From an uncultured bacterium (GTDB taxonomy: Bacteria > Actinomycetota > Coriobacteriia > Coriobacteriales > Coriobacteriaceae), in contig CAJMPK010000006.1 of the NCBI GenBank assembly GCA_905215205.1, positions 1 through 28,155 of the forward strand: a DNA stretch of 28,155 nucleotides. The letters run 5' to 3'. The stretch's first letter is position 1. Every line of letters begins with the position of its first letter. This document shows positions 1-6,859 of the stretch, piece after piece. Position numbers and translations under genes: made by a program. The notes beneath the pieces are model-generated. The model had not been told where the DNA came from, did not search any database, and was given only the letters and a program-made list of their open reading frames with translations.

Positions 1-374
1 ACCTGCGTCAGTACGTGTCTTCCGCCAACCGCGAGTCCTCGATGTTTGAGCAGGTACTCGTGAGCATGCTCGGCATGGACACTTCCGACGACGAGCGCGA
101 CGCCAAGCTCGAGCGTGCGTTTAAGAAGCTGCATGACCTCACCGAGGGCGTGCATACCGCACTGCTCAAGAACCGTGTATTTGAGTCACTCAACGCCGTG
201 GTCGAGGACGCTGACATCGATGCTCTCGATGAGGAGATCGCACGCTCGGAATCCACCAAGGCAAAAAGCGATGAGCCAAGCGTTCCCGCGGTTGCCGCGA
301 AGGACGAGTCGCTCGTGCATCCTTCCAAGGTCGTCGTCCCCTCGCATAGCCTGTCTGCTAACACGGCTAAATAA
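1..374 (+). CDS. 3' end of an unrecognised gene (partial)
   Basis: The frame is open from base 3 at the left edge to the TAA at 372-374, so the gene begins outside the window. A GTG at 15 is possible but has no clear ribosome binding site, and the frame stays open upstream of it. About 124 residues are visible. They form a charged, helix-rich segment (FEQVLVSMLGM, then acidic/basic heptad-like stretches) followed by a low-complexity Ser/Ala/Pro/Val tail. There is no membrane segment, signal or catalytic motif in the visible part. The apt start lies 36 bases downstream on the same strand, so the two may be co-transcribed. I do not recognise the family and propose no function. Confidence 0.6.
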   Translation, partial: LRQYVSSANRESSMFEQVLVSMLGMDTSDDERDAKLERAFKKLHDLTEGVHTALLKNRVFESLNAVVEDADIDALDEEIARSESTKAKSDEPSVPAVAAKDESLVHPSKVVVPSHSLSANTAK

Positions 375-410
375 CTGCCGTCCGCCCGGCAATCCATGAA
401 AGGTCACGTC

Positions 411-941
411 ATGTACGACTTCGAATCTCATATCGTCGACATCCCCGACTATCCCGAGCCTGGAGTCGTCTTTAAGGACATCACGCCGCTCTTTGGTAAT
501 CCCGAGGCGCTAAAGGCCATGGTAGATGCCCTGGCCGAGCATTTTGCCGGCATGGGCATCACCAAGGTCGTGGGTCCCGAGGCTCGCGGCTTTATGGTCG
601 GCGTGCCCGTGGCTGTCGCCCTGGGTGCCGGCTTTGTGCCCGCTCGTAAACCGGGCAAGCTGCCACGCAAGACGGTGAGTCAGAGCTACGAGCTCGAATA
701 TGGCACCGACTCTATCGAGATCCATGCCGATGCCATTACCTCTAAAGATACCGTGTTGATTCTGGATGACTTGGTCGCGACGGGCGGAACCGTCGAGGCA
801 ACAGGTAAACTGGTGCGCGATATGGGCGCAAAGCTTGTGGGCTACGGTTGTATCCTTGAGCTTGCGTTTCTCAACCCGCGCGAGAAGCTCACGCCCTCCA
901 ACGAGGATGTCGAGCTCTTTAGCCTGGTAACGGTGGACTAG
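411..941 (+). CDS. apt: Adenine phosphoribosyltransferase
   Basis: This enzyme salvages adenine by joining it to PRPP to give AMP and pyrophosphate, in the cytoplasm. The 176-residue product has the normal family length. It opens with the typical segment around residues 7-28 (HIVDIPDYPEPGVVFKDITP). The type I phosphoribosyltransferase PRPP-binding motif VLILDDLVATGGT is at about 115-127, and the family-typical GPEARGF at about 55-61. The start was set at ATG 411 because GAAAGG lies about 7 bases before it. An in-frame ATG at 396 would place that site inside the gene and lacks its own. The next gene follows after 32 bases on the same strand. Identification is firm. Confidence 0.93.
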   Translation: MYDFESHIVDIPDYPEPGVVFKDITPLFGNPEALKAMVDALAEHFAGMGITKVVGPEARGFMVGVPVAVALGAGFVPARKPGKLPRKTVSQSYELEYGTDSIEIHADAITSKDTVLILDDLVATGGTVEATGKLVRDMGAKLVGYGCILELAFLNPREKLTPSNEDVELFSLVTVD

Positions 942-973
942 CCGCTACCCTTAGATACCGGAAAGGAAGCTCC

Positions 974-2104
974 ATGCGCACAGCAAACACGCATAAAAAC
1001 ATGGCACGCTGCGCTGCTACGGCAACCCTCGCTTGTGTTTTGGGCCTGGGCCTCGCGGCTCCTGCCTATGCCGATACCGCATCCGATCTTGCCGCTGCTC
1101 GTACCAAACTCGAGCAGATCGGCACGCAAACCCAGCAGATCTACGACGAGCTCGCCACTCAGACGCAGGCGCTCGACCAGACCGCTGGCGAGATCACGCA
1201 AAAGCAGCAGGAGATCGCCGATGGCCAGACCAAGCTTTCCAACTACGTTGCAGGTGAGTACAAGACCGGCGGCCTGAGCCTGCTCCAGGTACTGACGGGC
1301 GTCGATGACCTGGGCGATATGCTCAACCGCCTGTTCTACTACGGCAAGGTTTCCGATAAGCAGGCCCAAACCATCCAAGAGGTCAAAGAGCTCAAGCAGG
1401 AACTTACCAACAAGCAGGCCGAGCAGGAGAAGAACGTCGCCGCCACGCAAAAGAAGGTCGACGAGCTCAACGCTCAGCAGGCCGAGGCTCAAAACGTTGT
1501 GAACTCTCTGGACTCCCAACTGAAGGCCGAACTTGCCGCCGAGGCCGAGGCCAATGCCGCACTGCAGGCCGGCATTAACGCTAGTACTGCCGAGAAGGCC
1601 ACGGTGAACACCGAGACCGCCGGCACGACTGAGAACACTAACAAAGGTGGCGGTACGACCAATGACGGCGGCAACGCGCCTGCGCCCACGCCCACGCCCA
1701 CGCCCGCTCCGGCCCCCACGCCGCAGCCCTCGACTCCCGCTCCGGCTCCGACCCCTTCAGCGCCGAGCCAGTCCGTTGACGGCGGCACCGTTGTTTCGCG
1801 TGCCTACAGCAAGCTTGGTTGCGCTTATTCCTGGGGCGGCATTGGCCCGAACAGCTTTGACTGCTCGGGATTCGTTAGCTACTGCCTCACCGGTCGTTAT
1901 TGCCGTTTGGGCACCACCGTTACGTTTATGGGCTGGCATCGTGTGACCGATCCGCAACCGGGAGACGTCGTTGTAAATTCACGCCATACCGGCATTTACG
2001 TTGGAAACGGCGAGATGATTCATGCTTCTAACTACAACACAGGAGTTATTAAGACCTCCATTAGTTGGAGCATGGGTAATGATTATATCTTTGTGCGCTA
2101 TTAA
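974..2104 (+). CDS. Secreted NlpC/P60 peptidoglycan endopeptidase with coiled-coil N-terminus
   Basis: The 376-residue product is a predicted exported cell-wall hydrolase. Residues 1-33 form a signal peptide (basic start, hydrophobic core, cleavage after APAYA). Residues about 35-215 are a long Gln/Glu/Lys-rich coiled coil like the regulatory N-terminus of CwlO/PcsB/RipC-type hydrolases. Residues about 225-265 are a Thr/Gly then Pro/Ala/Thr linker (PTPTPTPAPAPTP). Residues about 270-376 are the NlpC/P60 domain, with catalytic Cys297 in DCSGF, His338 in RHTGIY and His350 as third residue. Family members cleave the D-Glu to third-residue bond of stem peptides. GAAAGGAAG stands 7 or so bases before the ATG. 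A terminator follows the gene. A role in daughter-cell separation is inferred from architecture; the coiled coil suggests control by a partner such as FtsEX, whose genes are not here. Confidence 0.9.
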   Translation: MRTANTHKNMARCAATATLACVLGLGLAAPAYADTASDLAAARTKLEQIGTQTQQIYDELATQTQALDQTAGEITQKQQEIADGQTKLSNYVAGEYKTGGLSLLQVLTGVDDLGDMLNRLFYYGKVSDKQAQTIQEVKELKQELTNKQAEQEKNVAATQKKVDELNAQQAEAQNVVNSLDSQLKAELAAEAEANAALQAGINASTAEKATVNTETAGTTENTNKGGGTTNDGGNAPAPTPTPTPAPAPTPQPSTPAPAPTPSAPSQSVDGGTVVSRAYSKLGCAYSWGGIGPNSFDCSGFVSYCLTGRYCRLGTTVTFMGWHRVTDPQPGDVVVNSRHTGIYVGNGEMIHASNYNTGVIKTSISWSMGNDYIFVRY

Positions 2105-2126
2105 GTAACACTTCACAGCATCCGAC

Positions 2127-2165
2127 ATGGGTCTCGTGGCTTTTCCGCTGCGGGGCCCATTCTTT
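2127..2165 (+). terminator. Rho-independent terminator after the NlpC/P60 gene
   Basis: A 10-bp stem, ATGGGTCTCG (2127-2136) with CGGGGCCCAT (2151-2160) including two G-U pairs, is followed by TCTTT. It closes the apt-NlpC/P60 transcription unit and separates it from degV. Confidence 0.7.
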
Positions 2166-2200
2166 ATCTCCGCCAATCAACTCATCTTCAATAATCTTTT

Positions 2201-2228
2201 ATCTAGTTCTGAATACTAGATATAGAAC
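2201..2228. promoter_or_regulatory. Nested inverted repeats upstream of degV, candidate operator
   Basis: ATCTAGT (2201-2207) and ACTAGAT (2215-2221) form a perfect 7-bp inverted repeat with a 7-base spacer. Overlapping it, GTTCT (2206-2210) and AGAAC (2224-2228) form a second one. They lie just upstream of the expected -35 position of the degV promoter. The half-site ACTAGAT also occurs in the palindrome upstream of the DUF1836 regulator gene at 3866-3878. A regulator-binding function is inferred. Confidence 0.45.
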
Positions 2229-2252
2229 AGAGTTCAGCAAGATGGTTATAAT
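2224..2252 (+). promoter_or_regulatory. degV promoter candidate
   Basis: A consensus -10 hexamer TATAAT lies at 2247-2252, 29 bases before the degV ATG. The -35 region at the usual spacing (about 2224-2229, AGAACA) is poor, as often seen in activator-dependent promoters. The inverted repeats just upstream would fit such control. Confidence 0.5.
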
Positions 2253-2281
2253 TAGGCTTGAGTAAATAGAAAGGACCCCAT

Positions 2282-3148
2282 ATGAGCTGGGCACTTATCT
2301 CCGATTCGAGCTGCAACCTCCGCGATTGGCAACCGACCGCACCCCATACCACCTTTGCATTTGCACCCCTCAAAATTCGAGTGGGGGAGCGCGAGTTTGT
2401 CGATGATCTCACACTCGACGTTCACGAACTCAATTGCGCCGTGCAGGCGGAGTCGAGCGCTTCTTCGAGCGCCTGTCCGAGTGTAGGCGAGTGGACCGAA
2501 CTCTTTAGACTTTCCGACAAAACGATTTGCATGCCCATCTCGGAGGGCGTATCGGGCAGCTATAACGCTGCCGCCACGGCACGCGATTTGGTTCTTGCCG
2601 AGGATCCGAACCGACAGATTCATCTAGTCAATTCACGCGCGGCCGGTGGCAAAATGGACCTGATCTTTTTGCTGTTCGACCGCTACCTCGCAAGCAATCC
2701 AGATGTTTCATTTGAGGAAGCCTGCAGCTATTTTGATGAGCTGGAACAGAACAGCAAGATCCTATTTAGCCTGTGCAATTACGAAAATCTCGCCAAGGCC
2801 GGACGTATTCCCAAGGCAGCCGGGGTCATCGCCAATAAACTCAACATTCGAGTTTTAGGCACAGCAAGCGAGGCGGGGGAGATTAAGCTCGTCGGTCACA
2901 CTCGTGGCGAAAAGAAGATGATCGGCAAGATCGTCGACACCATGGAGGCCGAAGGCTTTACCGGTGGAGAAGTCGTCATCGACCATGTCGAGAACGAGGC
3001 GGGCGCCCAGGCACTTGCAAGCCGCATTGTAGAGCATTGGCCCGGCTCCAAGACCATCATCATGCCCTGCAACGGACTGGATTCATATTATGCCGAGATG
3101 CACGGGCTCATTATTGGCTACGGCATGGGCGCGGCTTCGGGCCGATAA
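2282..3148 (+). CDS. DegV family fatty-acid-binding protein
   Basis: This is a 288-residue DegV family protein. Family members are cytosolic two-domain proteins that bind a fatty acid (FakB-type) and, in some firmicutes, present it to the kinase FakA. The start carries the characteristic ALISDSSCNL. The ligand-region signature appears as ICMPISEGVSGSYNAA at about residues 82-97. LAKAGRIPKAAGVIANKLNIRVL at about 170-190 corresponds to the conserved region that is LxxGGR in many members. The C-terminus has the usual nucleotide-fold-like end. GAAAGGA is 8 bases before the ATG. The gene stands alone between two terminators with its own -10 box. No fakA gene is in the window, so lipid transport is a family inference. 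Confidence 0.87.
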   Translation: MSWALISDSSCNLRDWQPTAPHTTFAFAPLKIRVGEREFVDDLTLDVHELNCAVQAESSASSSACPSVGEWTELFRLSDKTICMPISEGVSGSYNAAATARDLVLAEDPNRQIHLVNSRAAGGKMDLIFLLFDRYLASNPDVSFEEACSYFDELEQNSKILFSLCNYENLAKAGRIPKAAGVIANKLNIRVLGTASEAGEIKLVGHTRGEKKMIGKIVDTMEAEGFTGGEVVIDHVENEAGAQALASRIVEHWPGSKTIIMPCNGLDSYYAEMHGLIIGYGMGAASGR

Positions 3149-3164
3149 AGTCCAACTAAACAAA

Positions 3165-3212
3165 AACACGGGCGGGACAAAGTGACTGGTGGCTCTTTGT
3201 CCCGCCCGTGTT
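3165..3212. terminator. Bidirectional terminator between degV and the DUF1836 gene
   Basis: A perfect 18-bp stem (3165-3182 with 3195-3212) encloses a 12-base loop. On the minus strand it is followed by a T-rich run (TTTTTGTTTAG), a good terminator for the leftward DUF1836 gene. On the plus strand it ends TGTTG, a weaker tail for degV. It lies exactly between two convergent genes. Confidence 0.85.
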
Positions 3213-3221
3213 GTACGTCGG

Positions 3222-3833
3222 CTAGCTATTAAACCCATTGAACTTTAGATAGCTCATCAAATACGCCTTAGATACAAAAGACGAAACCGCACTGCGCACG
3301 AGCAGCGACTCGCGCGTGACCTGATGAGCCGTATCGGCAACAGGAACCTGCTCAATGGAGAACGCCGCGCGAATGGATGCCTCGAGCTGATCGACCACAT
3401 AATCAAAGGCGATCGGCGCATCGTAGCTCAAGCGCTGAATGTTAAAGAGCGCCTGAACAGCAGCGATGGGCAGCACCTGCTTAAAAATACAGATGGCGAT
3501 AAGGCGAGCAATCTGCTCGCGACCATATTGCTTTTTTACCGGAGCCGGCACCAGGCCGACCTTAACGTAGTTGTTGATCATGGAAGGCGTAATGACGGGC
3601 TGCTCCACACAAATCGAAAGCGGCTCCAACCACAGTTCGATGTACTCAATGACCTGGTCACGGTAGAGCGTTACATTCGGCAACTGGTTATAGCGCGGCA
3701 AGCTGAGCGTATTGAGTTTTCGGACTATATCAGACTGGATAAATGCATCAGGTAGCACCGTGGGCTGAATATCCTCTGGACAAATGCTAACCGATGTATC
3801 GGACATAGGAATGACATGTTTAACGTGATTCAT
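3222..3833 (-). CDS. DUF1836 family protein, MerR-like DNA-binding fold
   Basis: The product has 203 residues. Residues about 80-130 (ITPSMINNYVKVGLVP, then YGREQIARLIAICIFKQVLPI) read like a MerR-type winged helix: a recognition helix, a 'GLVP' wing turn, and a Y..EQIARL helix. DUF1836 proteins are uncharacterised and commonly 160-200 residues, so the length fits. The start was set at ATG 3831-3833 because GGAGG sits 6 bases before it. The open frame runs upstream but has no ribosome site there. A palindrome lies between its probable -35 and -10, the usual operator position for MerR regulators, suggesting autoregulation. There is no metal-binding or clear effector domain in the C-terminal half. 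Regulator function is inferred. Confidence 0.75.
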   Translation of the reverse strand: MNHVKHVIPMSDTSVSICPEDIQPTVLPDAFIQSDIVRKLNTLSLPRYNQLPNVTLYRDQVIEYIELWLEPLSICVEQPVITPSMINNYVKVGLVPAPVKKQYGREQIARLIAICIFKQVLPIAAVQALFNIQRLSYDAPIAFDYVVDQLEASIRAAFSIEQVPVADTAHQVTRESLLVRSAVSSFVSKAYLMSYLKFNGFNS

Positions 3834-3857
3834 ATGGTGCCTCCGTTCGTTTTCAAT

Positions 3858-3886
3858 ATTGTATTCTAGATTATCTAGTTTTGCAT
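3858..3886 (-). promoter_or_regulatory. Promoter and palindromic operator candidate of the DUF1836 gene
   Basis: Read on the minus strand, TACAAT (3858-3863) is a plausible -10. The hexamer 17 bases upstream (3881-3886) is ATGCAA, a weak -35. The perfect odd palindrome CTAGATTATCTAG (3866-3878) fills the spacer. This geometry is typical of autoregulated MerR promoters, although those usually have 19-20-base spacers. It shares ACTAGAT with the degV upstream repeat. Confidence 0.45.
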
Positions 3887-3961
3887 ACCACAATGAACGG
3901 TATGATCGTCGGCTTAGACTCGGGTCCGACCGCAGAATAACTGGTTCGTGTTTTGCACAAC

Positions 3962-4010
3962 AAAACATCCCGCGACAACATTGCCTTAAGCTCGTTGTGC
4001 GGGATGTTTT
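3962..4010 (-). terminator. Terminator after the thioredoxin reductase gene
   Basis: AAAACATCCCGCGACAAC (3962-3979) pairs with GTTGTGCGGGATGTTTT (3994-4010) with one bulged base; the loop is 14 bases. Leftward transcription leaves the stem through TTTTGTTGTG. It lies 42 bases after the trxB stop codon. Confidence 0.8.
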
Positions 4011-4051
4011 AGTGATAGAACAACCTTACATAAGATATATTATCGTACTTA

Positions 4052-4987
4052 TCAACGTAAGAAAGCGTATGCGCTGGTAGCCGCTATGGCTCCATCCGAA
4101 ACGGCGGTCACAACTTGACGTAACCGCTTGGAACGGATATCGCCAGCAGCAAATAAGCCAGGCGTGCGGGTGGCCATCGATTCGTCGGTCACAATACCGC
4201 CGTCGGGAGCCAGATCCACCAGATGCTCAACAAGCTCGGCATGAGGCTGCGTGCCAGCAAAGACAAAGATACCAAACGAGCCAGGATCGAAGGACTCGGA
4301 ATAGGTTTCACCGGTGGCGTTGTCCTTAAATGTGATAGTCGTGGGCATGGCATCGCCCGATAGTTCCACAATACTAGTTTGGTACCTAACTGAAATATTA
4401 TCTTTTGCGAGCACCTTTTGAACCACGCCATCGGGGGCACGGAACTGATCGCGGCGCAAGACAATGGTCACGCTGCTGGCGATTTCTGACAAGAACAGGG
4501 CTTCCTCGCAGGCGGCATTGCCGCCGCCGATGACAAAGACCTGCTTGCCACGAAAGAACATGCCGTCGCATGTCGCGCAGTACGAAACGCCACGACCGCG
4601 ATACGTATCCTCGCCAACAAAACCAGCAGATCGCGGCGTGGCACCCATGCAAGCGATAACGCTCGAGGCCAGCGTATCGCCCGTATCCTGATGCACCGTA
4701 AACAGCGCCGCATCAGCATCGTAATCGATACCCGTAACCATGCTCCATGCAACCTGTGCTCCCAGGCCCTCTGCATGTTGTTGAAAACGCTCGCCGAGTT
4801 CGGCGCCACTCAAGAGCGGAATGCCCGGATAGTTCTCGACTTCATTGGTTGTGGCGATTTGTCCTCCCGACATGCCTTGCTCTATCACGGTCGTCGTTAG
4901 GTTGGAGCGCGCCGCGTAAATGGCAGCAGCATAGCCAGCAGGGCCGCCACCGATAATCGCAACATCGATCGGCTGATGGGTAGTCAT
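4052..4987 (-). CDS. trxB: Thioredoxin reductase (NADPH, FAD)
   Basis: This 311-residue flavoenzyme passes electrons from NADPH through FAD to a redox disulfide and on to thioredoxin. It has the FAD-binding GGGPAG at 13-18, the redox-active CATC at 137-140 (SYCATCDG), the NAD(P)H-binding GGGNAA at 154-159, an RRDQFRA phosphate-binding stretch near 175, and the C-terminal FAD motif GLFAAGDIR. Length and order match low-molecular-weight bacterial TrxB. The start at 4985-4987 has a strong AGGAGG 8 bases upstream; an upstream in-frame ATG at 5060-5062 lacks support. No thioredoxin gene is adjacent. It is divergent from the glycosyltransferase gene. A related flavodoxin/ferredoxin-type reductase is possible, but the CxxC argues for TrxB. 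Confidence 0.88.
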   Translation of the reverse strand: MTTHQPIDVAIIGGGPAGYAAAIYAARSNLTTTVIEQGMSGGQIATTNEVENYPGIPLLSGAELGERFQQHAEGLGAQVAWSMVTGIDYDADAALFTVHQDTGDTLASSVIACMGATPRSAGFVGEDTYRGRGVSYCATCDGMFFRGKQVFVIGGGNAACEEALFLSEIASSVTIVLRRDQFRAPDGVVQKVLAKDNISVRYQTSIVELSGDAMPTTITFKDNATGETYSESFDPGSFGIFVFAGTQPHAELVEHLVDLAPDGGIVTDESMATRTPGLFAAGDIRSKRLRQVVTAVSDGAIAATSAYAFLR

Positions 4988-5104
4988 GAAAAGACCTCCT
5001 GTCGAAAGATTGGCGTTCTTTGCGCTCATACCCAAATTTAGGCGAACGTGACACTCATGCACTACAATGTTTCTTTGCGAAACAAAGATGAAGGGGAGTT
5101 ATCG
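4988..5104. promoter_or_regulatory. Divergent promoter region between trxB and the glycosyltransferase gene
   Basis: This 117-base interval must hold both promoters. On the plus strand TACAAT (5063-5068) is a plausible -10 for the glycosyltransferase gene, without a good -35. For trxB I could not settle a hexamer pair. No terminator or clear operator was seen. Confidence 0.35.
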
Positions 5105-6406
5105 ATGGATCAAACGCAGATGGGCAATGACGCTCCCCTGCCCACGCACAGCACTCCCCAATCAGAGCAACTGTTTTTGTCATCTGAACAGAAGCCTTTA
5201 GTAACCATTGTCCACGCATCGGTCGGTTCGGGACACAAGGCGGCAGCCAACGCAATCGCACAAGCATTCGACCTTATACGCGGTACCAAGGGCATACCAC
5301 AGGATGTCGAAATTGAGGTCCTGGATATCCTCGATTTTGGACGCATAAAATTCGACGGCAACAAAACGGCCGCCTCGTTTACCGGCGCCACGCGCCCAAT
5401 TTATGACTTGACCTGGCGTTATACCCTTACCGGTCACCTGCTTTGGGGAGGTGGCACGGCATGGTCGCGAATCATGTTCCCCGCATTTAACGAATACGTT
5501 CGGACTCGTAGGCCCATTGCCGTGGTCGCCACGCACATCACGGCAGCCAACGTCGCCGTTGGCGCGCGCGTCATTACGGGCATCGACTATCCCGTCATTT
5601 GCGTACCGACCGATTACGAGGTTGAGGGCTGGTGGCCCCATAAGGACACCGACCTATTCTGCGTGGCAAACGAATTTATGGCCGAGACACTTCGCCCCCG
5701 TAAGGTTCCCGAGACCAAGATCCGCATTACGGGCATCCCCATTCGCGCCGGGTTTGATACGGACTACAATCGCGAGGAAGAACTTGAGAAGTTCAATCTC
5801 CCCACCGACAAGACCATTGTATTGGTGATGGCAGGCGCCAGTTTGCCTCAACCGTACGTTCGCTTTCGCGCTGAGATGGACCGCACCCTCCCCTTCCTGC
5901 GCAGTTTCGAGGACATGCACTTTGTCTTTTTGCCGGGCAAGGATGCCGAATATGCCACTCGCCTCAAAACGCTCTTCGATGCCATGAAACTCGAGAACGT
6001 TACAGTTCTAGACTATGTCGATGACATGGCCGCGCTTATGCACGGCTGCGATCTGGCAATTCTCAAATCGGGCGGACTCACTGTTACCGAATGCCTGTGC
6101 GCACACCTTCCAATGATTCTGCTGGGAAAGTCCTACGGTCAGGAAAAGGCCAACACCACCATGCTCACCGGCATGGGCGCCAGCATGCATGTCACCACCG
6201 CACGCGAGCTCATCGTGACGCTTCGCCATCTCCACGATCATCCCGAGTCGCTCAAGGCACTGCTCATCAATGGCGAAGTCCTGCGCCGCCCACGCGCAGC
6301 CGAGGACATCGCCATCGCAACCATGGAGCTTGCAGGCAAGCCCCAAAAACGTAAACGAGCCTTCTGCCGCTTCTACTGGGGCGAAAAACCTGCGCATATC
6401 AGGTAG
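5105..6406 (+). CDS. MGDG synthase / UgtP-like processive glycolipid glycosyltransferase (GT28)
   Basis: The 433-residue product belongs to the monogalactosyldiacylglycerol synthase family. Members transfer glucose or galactose from a UDP-sugar to diacylglycerol at the inner membrane face. After a roughly 30-residue polar leader comes the family N-terminal motif HASVGSGHKAAANAI (about 37-51). The acceptor domain carries PTDYEVEGWWPHKDTDLFCVAN. The GT28 donor domain begins near GIPIRAGF and contains the nucleotide-sugar motif KSGGLTVTECLCAHLP. There is no membrane segment, as usual for this peripheral family. AAGGGGAG precedes ATG 5105; the upstream extension to 5048 lacks a ribosome site. Sugar and lipid specificity cannot be read from sequence. 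The basic tail (KPQKRKRAF) could bind the membrane. A palindromic repeat begins 11 bases after the stop. Confidence 0.85.
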   Translation: MDQTQMGNDAPLPTHSTPQSEQLFLSSEQKPLVTIVHASVGSGHKAAANAIAQAFDLIRGTKGIPQDVEIEVLDILDFGRIKFDGNKTAASFTGATRPIYDLTWRYTLTGHLLWGGGTAWSRIMFPAFNEYVRTRRPIAVVATHITAANVAVGARVITGIDYPVICVPTDYEVEGWWPHKDTDLFCVANEFMAETLRPRKVPETKIRITGIPIRAGFDTDYNREEELEKFNLPTDKTIVLVMAGASLPQPYVRFRAEMDRTLPFLRSFEDMHFVFLPGKDAEYATRLKTLFDAMKLENVTVLDYVDDMAALMHGCDLAILKSGGLTVTECLCAHLPMILLGKSYGQEKANTTMLTGMGASMHVTTARELIVTLRHLHDHPESLKALLINGEVLRRPRAAEDIAIATMELAGKPQKRKRAFCRFYWGEKPAHIR

Positions 6407-6416
6407 ACGAAAGTCC

Positions 6417-6520
6417 GCTGCTCGGCGGGAGCCGCCCATATATCGTTCCACGCGCAGTTTCGCAGCGCAGCGAGAATGTTGGAGCATGGAATGATATATG
6501 GGCGGCTCCCGCCGAGCAGC
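6417..6520. repeat. Palindromic element, copy A (34-bp arms, conserved core)
   Basis: The left arm 6417-6450 and right arm 6487-6520 are complementary over 34 bases with one G-T pair. The 36-base spacer (6451-6486) carries CGCGCAGTTTCGC and GCGAGAATGTTGGAGCA, shared almost base for base with copy B. The inner arm (CCATATATCGTTCC) is also shared. The outer 20 bases of the arms (GCTGCTCGGCGGGAGCCGCC) are unique to this copy. The core contains its own small hairpin (TTCGC with GCGAGAA). No target duplication or gene is apparent. Confidence 0.85.
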
Positions 6521-6595
6521 TACGTTTACGTGCTAGCAGCCATGCCAGATTCCCCACCACTAGAACCTGCAAAGGCGAAAACGGAAATATTAATA

Positions 6596-6646
6596 TAGTT
6601 AGCCGATGCGACAAAGGAAGCAACCCTTTATCGCATCGGCTAACTA
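6596..6646. terminator. Long isolated hairpin, possible terminator or structured element
   Basis: TAGTTAGCCGATGCGA (6596-6611) pairs perfectly with TCGCATCGGCTAACTA (6631-6646). After a C/A mismatch, AAAGG (6613-6617) pairs with CCTTT (6625-6629), leaving a 7-base loop. There is no T-run directly after it on either strand, so termination is only one possibility. Its sequence is unrelated to the flanking palindromes. Confidence 0.45.
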
Positions 6647-6676
6647 GAAAGATTGGTTTAACTCAAGCACGTAGCC

Positions 6677-6774
6677 CTTTCGCCTGAGCCCCATATATAT
6701 CGTCCCGCGCGCAGTTTCGCAACGCAGCGAGAATGTTTGAGCACGGGATGATATATATGGGGCTCAGGCGAAAG
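6677..6774. repeat. Palindromic element, copy B (31-bp arms, conserved core)
   Basis: The left arm 6677-6707 and right arm 6744-6774 are complementary over 31 bases with one G-T pair. The 36-base core (6708-6743) differs from that of copy A at only two positions by eye and has the same orientation. The outer arm (CTTTCGCCTGAGC) shares nothing evident with copy A, although pairing within the copy is intact. Confidence 0.85.
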
Positions 6775-6780
6775 CGGGAT

Positions 6781-6830
6781 CCATGCGCCCCTGCGAAGCG
6801 AGAATGTTTGAGCATGGAATAATATGTGTG
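6781..6830. repeat. Palindromic element, degenerate copy C
   Basis: AGCGAGAATGTTTGAGCA and the following TGGAATAATAT match the core 3' half and inner right arm of copies A and B. The left side survives only as CCATG (6781-6785), able to pair with CATGG (6813-6817). The outer arms are lost. It abuts copy B, within 7 bases of B's right arm. Confidence 0.65.
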
Positions 6831-6859
6831 AGAGGCGGGCGGGAGGAATACGAGCGACC

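Larger units (their letters stand above)
6407..6859. repeat. Gene-free convergent intergenic region holding palindromic elements
   Basis: This 453-base gap between the convergent glycosyltransferase and dut genes holds four structured items. They are palindromic element A (6417-6520), an unrelated long hairpin (6596-6646), palindromic element B (6677-6774) and a degenerate copy C (6781-6830). The short open frames across it encode repeated peptides such as FHAxTFSLR, which come from the repeats and are not taken as genes. Confidence 0.8.
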
